Shown here piece by piece: positions 5,369 through 5,806 of a stretch of DNA of 5,806 nucleotides. Position numbers and translations under genes: made by a program. The notes under the pieces are model-generated. The model was not told the DNA's origin. It was given only the letters and a program-made list of their open reading frames with translations, and did no database searches. Location: positions 1 through 5,806 of the forward strand of contig QMSL01000087.1 of NCBI GenBank assembly GCA_003649665.1, written 5' to 3'. The DNA is from Thermoprotei archaeon (GTDB lineage Archaea; Thermoproteota; Thermoprotei; QMSL01; B3-G16). How positions within the stretch are numbered: position 1 is the first letter of the stretch; every line of letters starts with the position of its first letter.

Positions 5369-5593
5369 TTACTGTTTCTCTGACTTCTCCTTGATCGGCT
5401 CTATGACCAGTTTGTTATCTTGAATGCGGACCATTACGCGCTCGCCGGGTTTGAAAGGGAAGAGGCTATCCTTGGCTACGCTTGTAGGTATATAGATGAA
5501 GAATTTCGTATAGACTTTATTTCCCACCTTTGAATGTCTTATCACAATTCTTCCTAGTCCTTGGCTTACCAAAGGGATCCCCTTAATGTACAT
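5369..5593 (-). CDS. AbrB/SpoVT-type swapped-hairpin DNA-binding protein
   Basis: A small protein of 74 residues. Residues about 25-68 (GNKVYTKFFIYIPTSVAKDS ... FKPGERVMVRIQDNKLVIEPI) fit the AbrB/MazE swapped-hairpin fold: a strand ending in the IPTSV turn, a short helix with FKPGERV, then two strands. Proteins of this fold bind DNA as dimers and serve as transcription regulators or as antitoxins. No toxin gene adjoins it, so an antitoxin role is not supported. The ATG at 5593 is close to leaderless given the TATA-like box at 5608-5616. It converges with the fumarase beta gene (29 bases apart) and diverges from the gene starting near 5718. Control of itself or of that gene through the palindrome at 5633-5646 is possible but inferred. 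Confidence 0.7.
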   Translation of the reverse strand: MYIKGIPLVSQGLGRIVIRHSKVGNKVYTKFFIYIPTSVAKDSLFPFKPGERVMVRIQDNKLVIEPIKEKSEKQ

Positions 5594-5607
5594 AAAGTGT
5601 GGTTACA

Positions 5608-5616
5608 TTTTATATC
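5608..5616 (-). promoter_or_regulatory. TATA-like box of the AbrB-type gene
   Basis: On the minus strand this reads GATATAAAA, a strong archaeal TATA match, centred about 19 bases before the ATG at 5593. The distance is slightly short for a leaderless start. Either transcription starts right at the ATG, or the true start is a little further inside, such as the GTG codon at residue 17. Confidence 0.5.
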
Positions 5617-5632
5617 ATTTTTTGGTACATAA

Positions 5633-5646
5633 TTTGTAATTACAAA
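5633..5646. promoter_or_regulatory. Perfect 14-bp palindrome, candidate operator
   Basis: TTTGTAATTACAAA is a perfect palindrome in the region shared by the divergent AbrB-type and OMP decarboxylase-like genes, about 20 bases upstream of the AbrB-type TATA box. GTACATAA also occurs twice nearby (5588-5595 and 5625-5632). This arrangement suits a dimeric regulator site. Confidence 0.4.
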
Positions 5647-5660
5647 AAGTCCGTCCACAC

Positions 5661-5670
5661 GATAATTTTA
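5661..5670 (+). promoter_or_regulatory. Possible TATA box of the last gene
   Basis: GATAATTTTA is centred about 52 bases before the TTG at 5718, implying transcription start near 5691 and a leader of about 27 bases. Other AT-rich stretches upstream would do as well, so the position is tentative. Confidence 0.35.
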
Positions 5671-5681
5671 GAGTTAAGCTT

Positions 5682-5713
5682 TTACCTGTTAGCACACTTC
5701 ATAGAACAGGTAA
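5682..5713 (+). repeat. 9-bp inverted repeat covering the ribosome binding site
   Basis: TTACCTGTT (5682-5690) is perfectly complementary to AACAGGTAA (5705-5713), with a 14-base spacer. The second arm contains AGGT (5708-5711), the only ribosome binding match before the TTG at 5718. If both arms are transcribed, a hairpin would hide that site. If transcription starts near 5691, only a DNA dyad remains. Confidence 0.5.
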
Positions 5714-5717
5714 GATC

Positions 5718-5806
5718 TTGAGTTTAGAAAAGCTTTGGAACATAGCGAATAGTAAGAGGAGTAGATTAATAGTAGCAATGGATCCTCTCTTTAAAGATAA
5801 TGTAGA
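5718..5806 (+). CDS. pyrF: N-terminal fragment, probable orotidine 5'-phosphate decarboxylase
   Basis: Only 29 codons are visible before the window ends. They read LSLEKLWNIANSK then RSRLIVAMDPLFKDNV. The Arg-Leu-Ile-Val-Ala-Met-Asp run after a short helix matches the first strand of OMP decarboxylase (usually LIVALD), where the aspartate helps bind the ribose of the substrate. This enzyme makes UMP in pyrimidine synthesis. The TTG at 5718 is chosen because AGGT lies six bases before it and no ATG or GTG in frame is nearer. The frame is open further upstream without another good start. The assignment rests on a short match, and another TIM-barrel enzyme cannot be excluded. Confidence 0.5.
   Translation, partial: MSLEKLWNIANSKRSRLIVAMDPLFKDNV

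Overview
The window looks like chromosomal DNA of a thermophilic archaeon, most likely of the Thermoproteota (crenarchaeal) side. The signs are an intron-bearing tRNA-Cys with a bulge-helix-bulge-like splice region, TATA-like boxes about 25-30 bases before several genes, a two-subunit class I fumarase, an archaeal-type NrdD homologue with an ATP-cone, AT-rich genes with heavy AGA/AGG/ATA use, and GC-rich islands confined to structured RNA. This is inferred from content; no marker gene gives a species.

Layout. 1-344 is the 3' end of a winged-helix-like protein gene on the + strand. 355-452 (minus) is a tRNA-Cys(GCA) gene with a 20-base intron and an encoded CCA. 547-1314 (+) encodes a HAD-type phosphatase resembling phosphoserine phosphatase. 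From about 1259 to 1575 there is no convincing new protein gene. Instead a row of inverted repeats and GC-rich hairpins lies there, the first with a textbook kink-turn and a GNRA tetraloop inside the last codons of the phosphatase gene. 1662-3641 (+) is an NrdD-like protein that keeps its ATP-cone and most of the barrel but stops where the zinc and glycyl-radical domain should begin. 3760-4659 and 4698-5339 (+) are the alpha and beta subunits of class I fumarase. 5369-5593 (minus) is a small AbrB/SpoVT-type protein. It is divergent from a gene starting near 5718 (+), cut by the window end, that looks like orotidine 5'-phosphate decarboxylase. The divergent intergenic region holds a perfect 14-bp palindrome and a 9-bp inverted repeat covering the putative ribosome binding site of the last gene.

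How it works together. The two fumarase genes clearly form one enzyme (fumarate/malate interconversion in the citric acid cycle). The other genes look like independent housekeeping units with their own promoters, not one operon. The most unusual items are the NrdD homologue without a glycyl-radical domain and the uncharacterised structured RNA region between the phosphatase and that gene.
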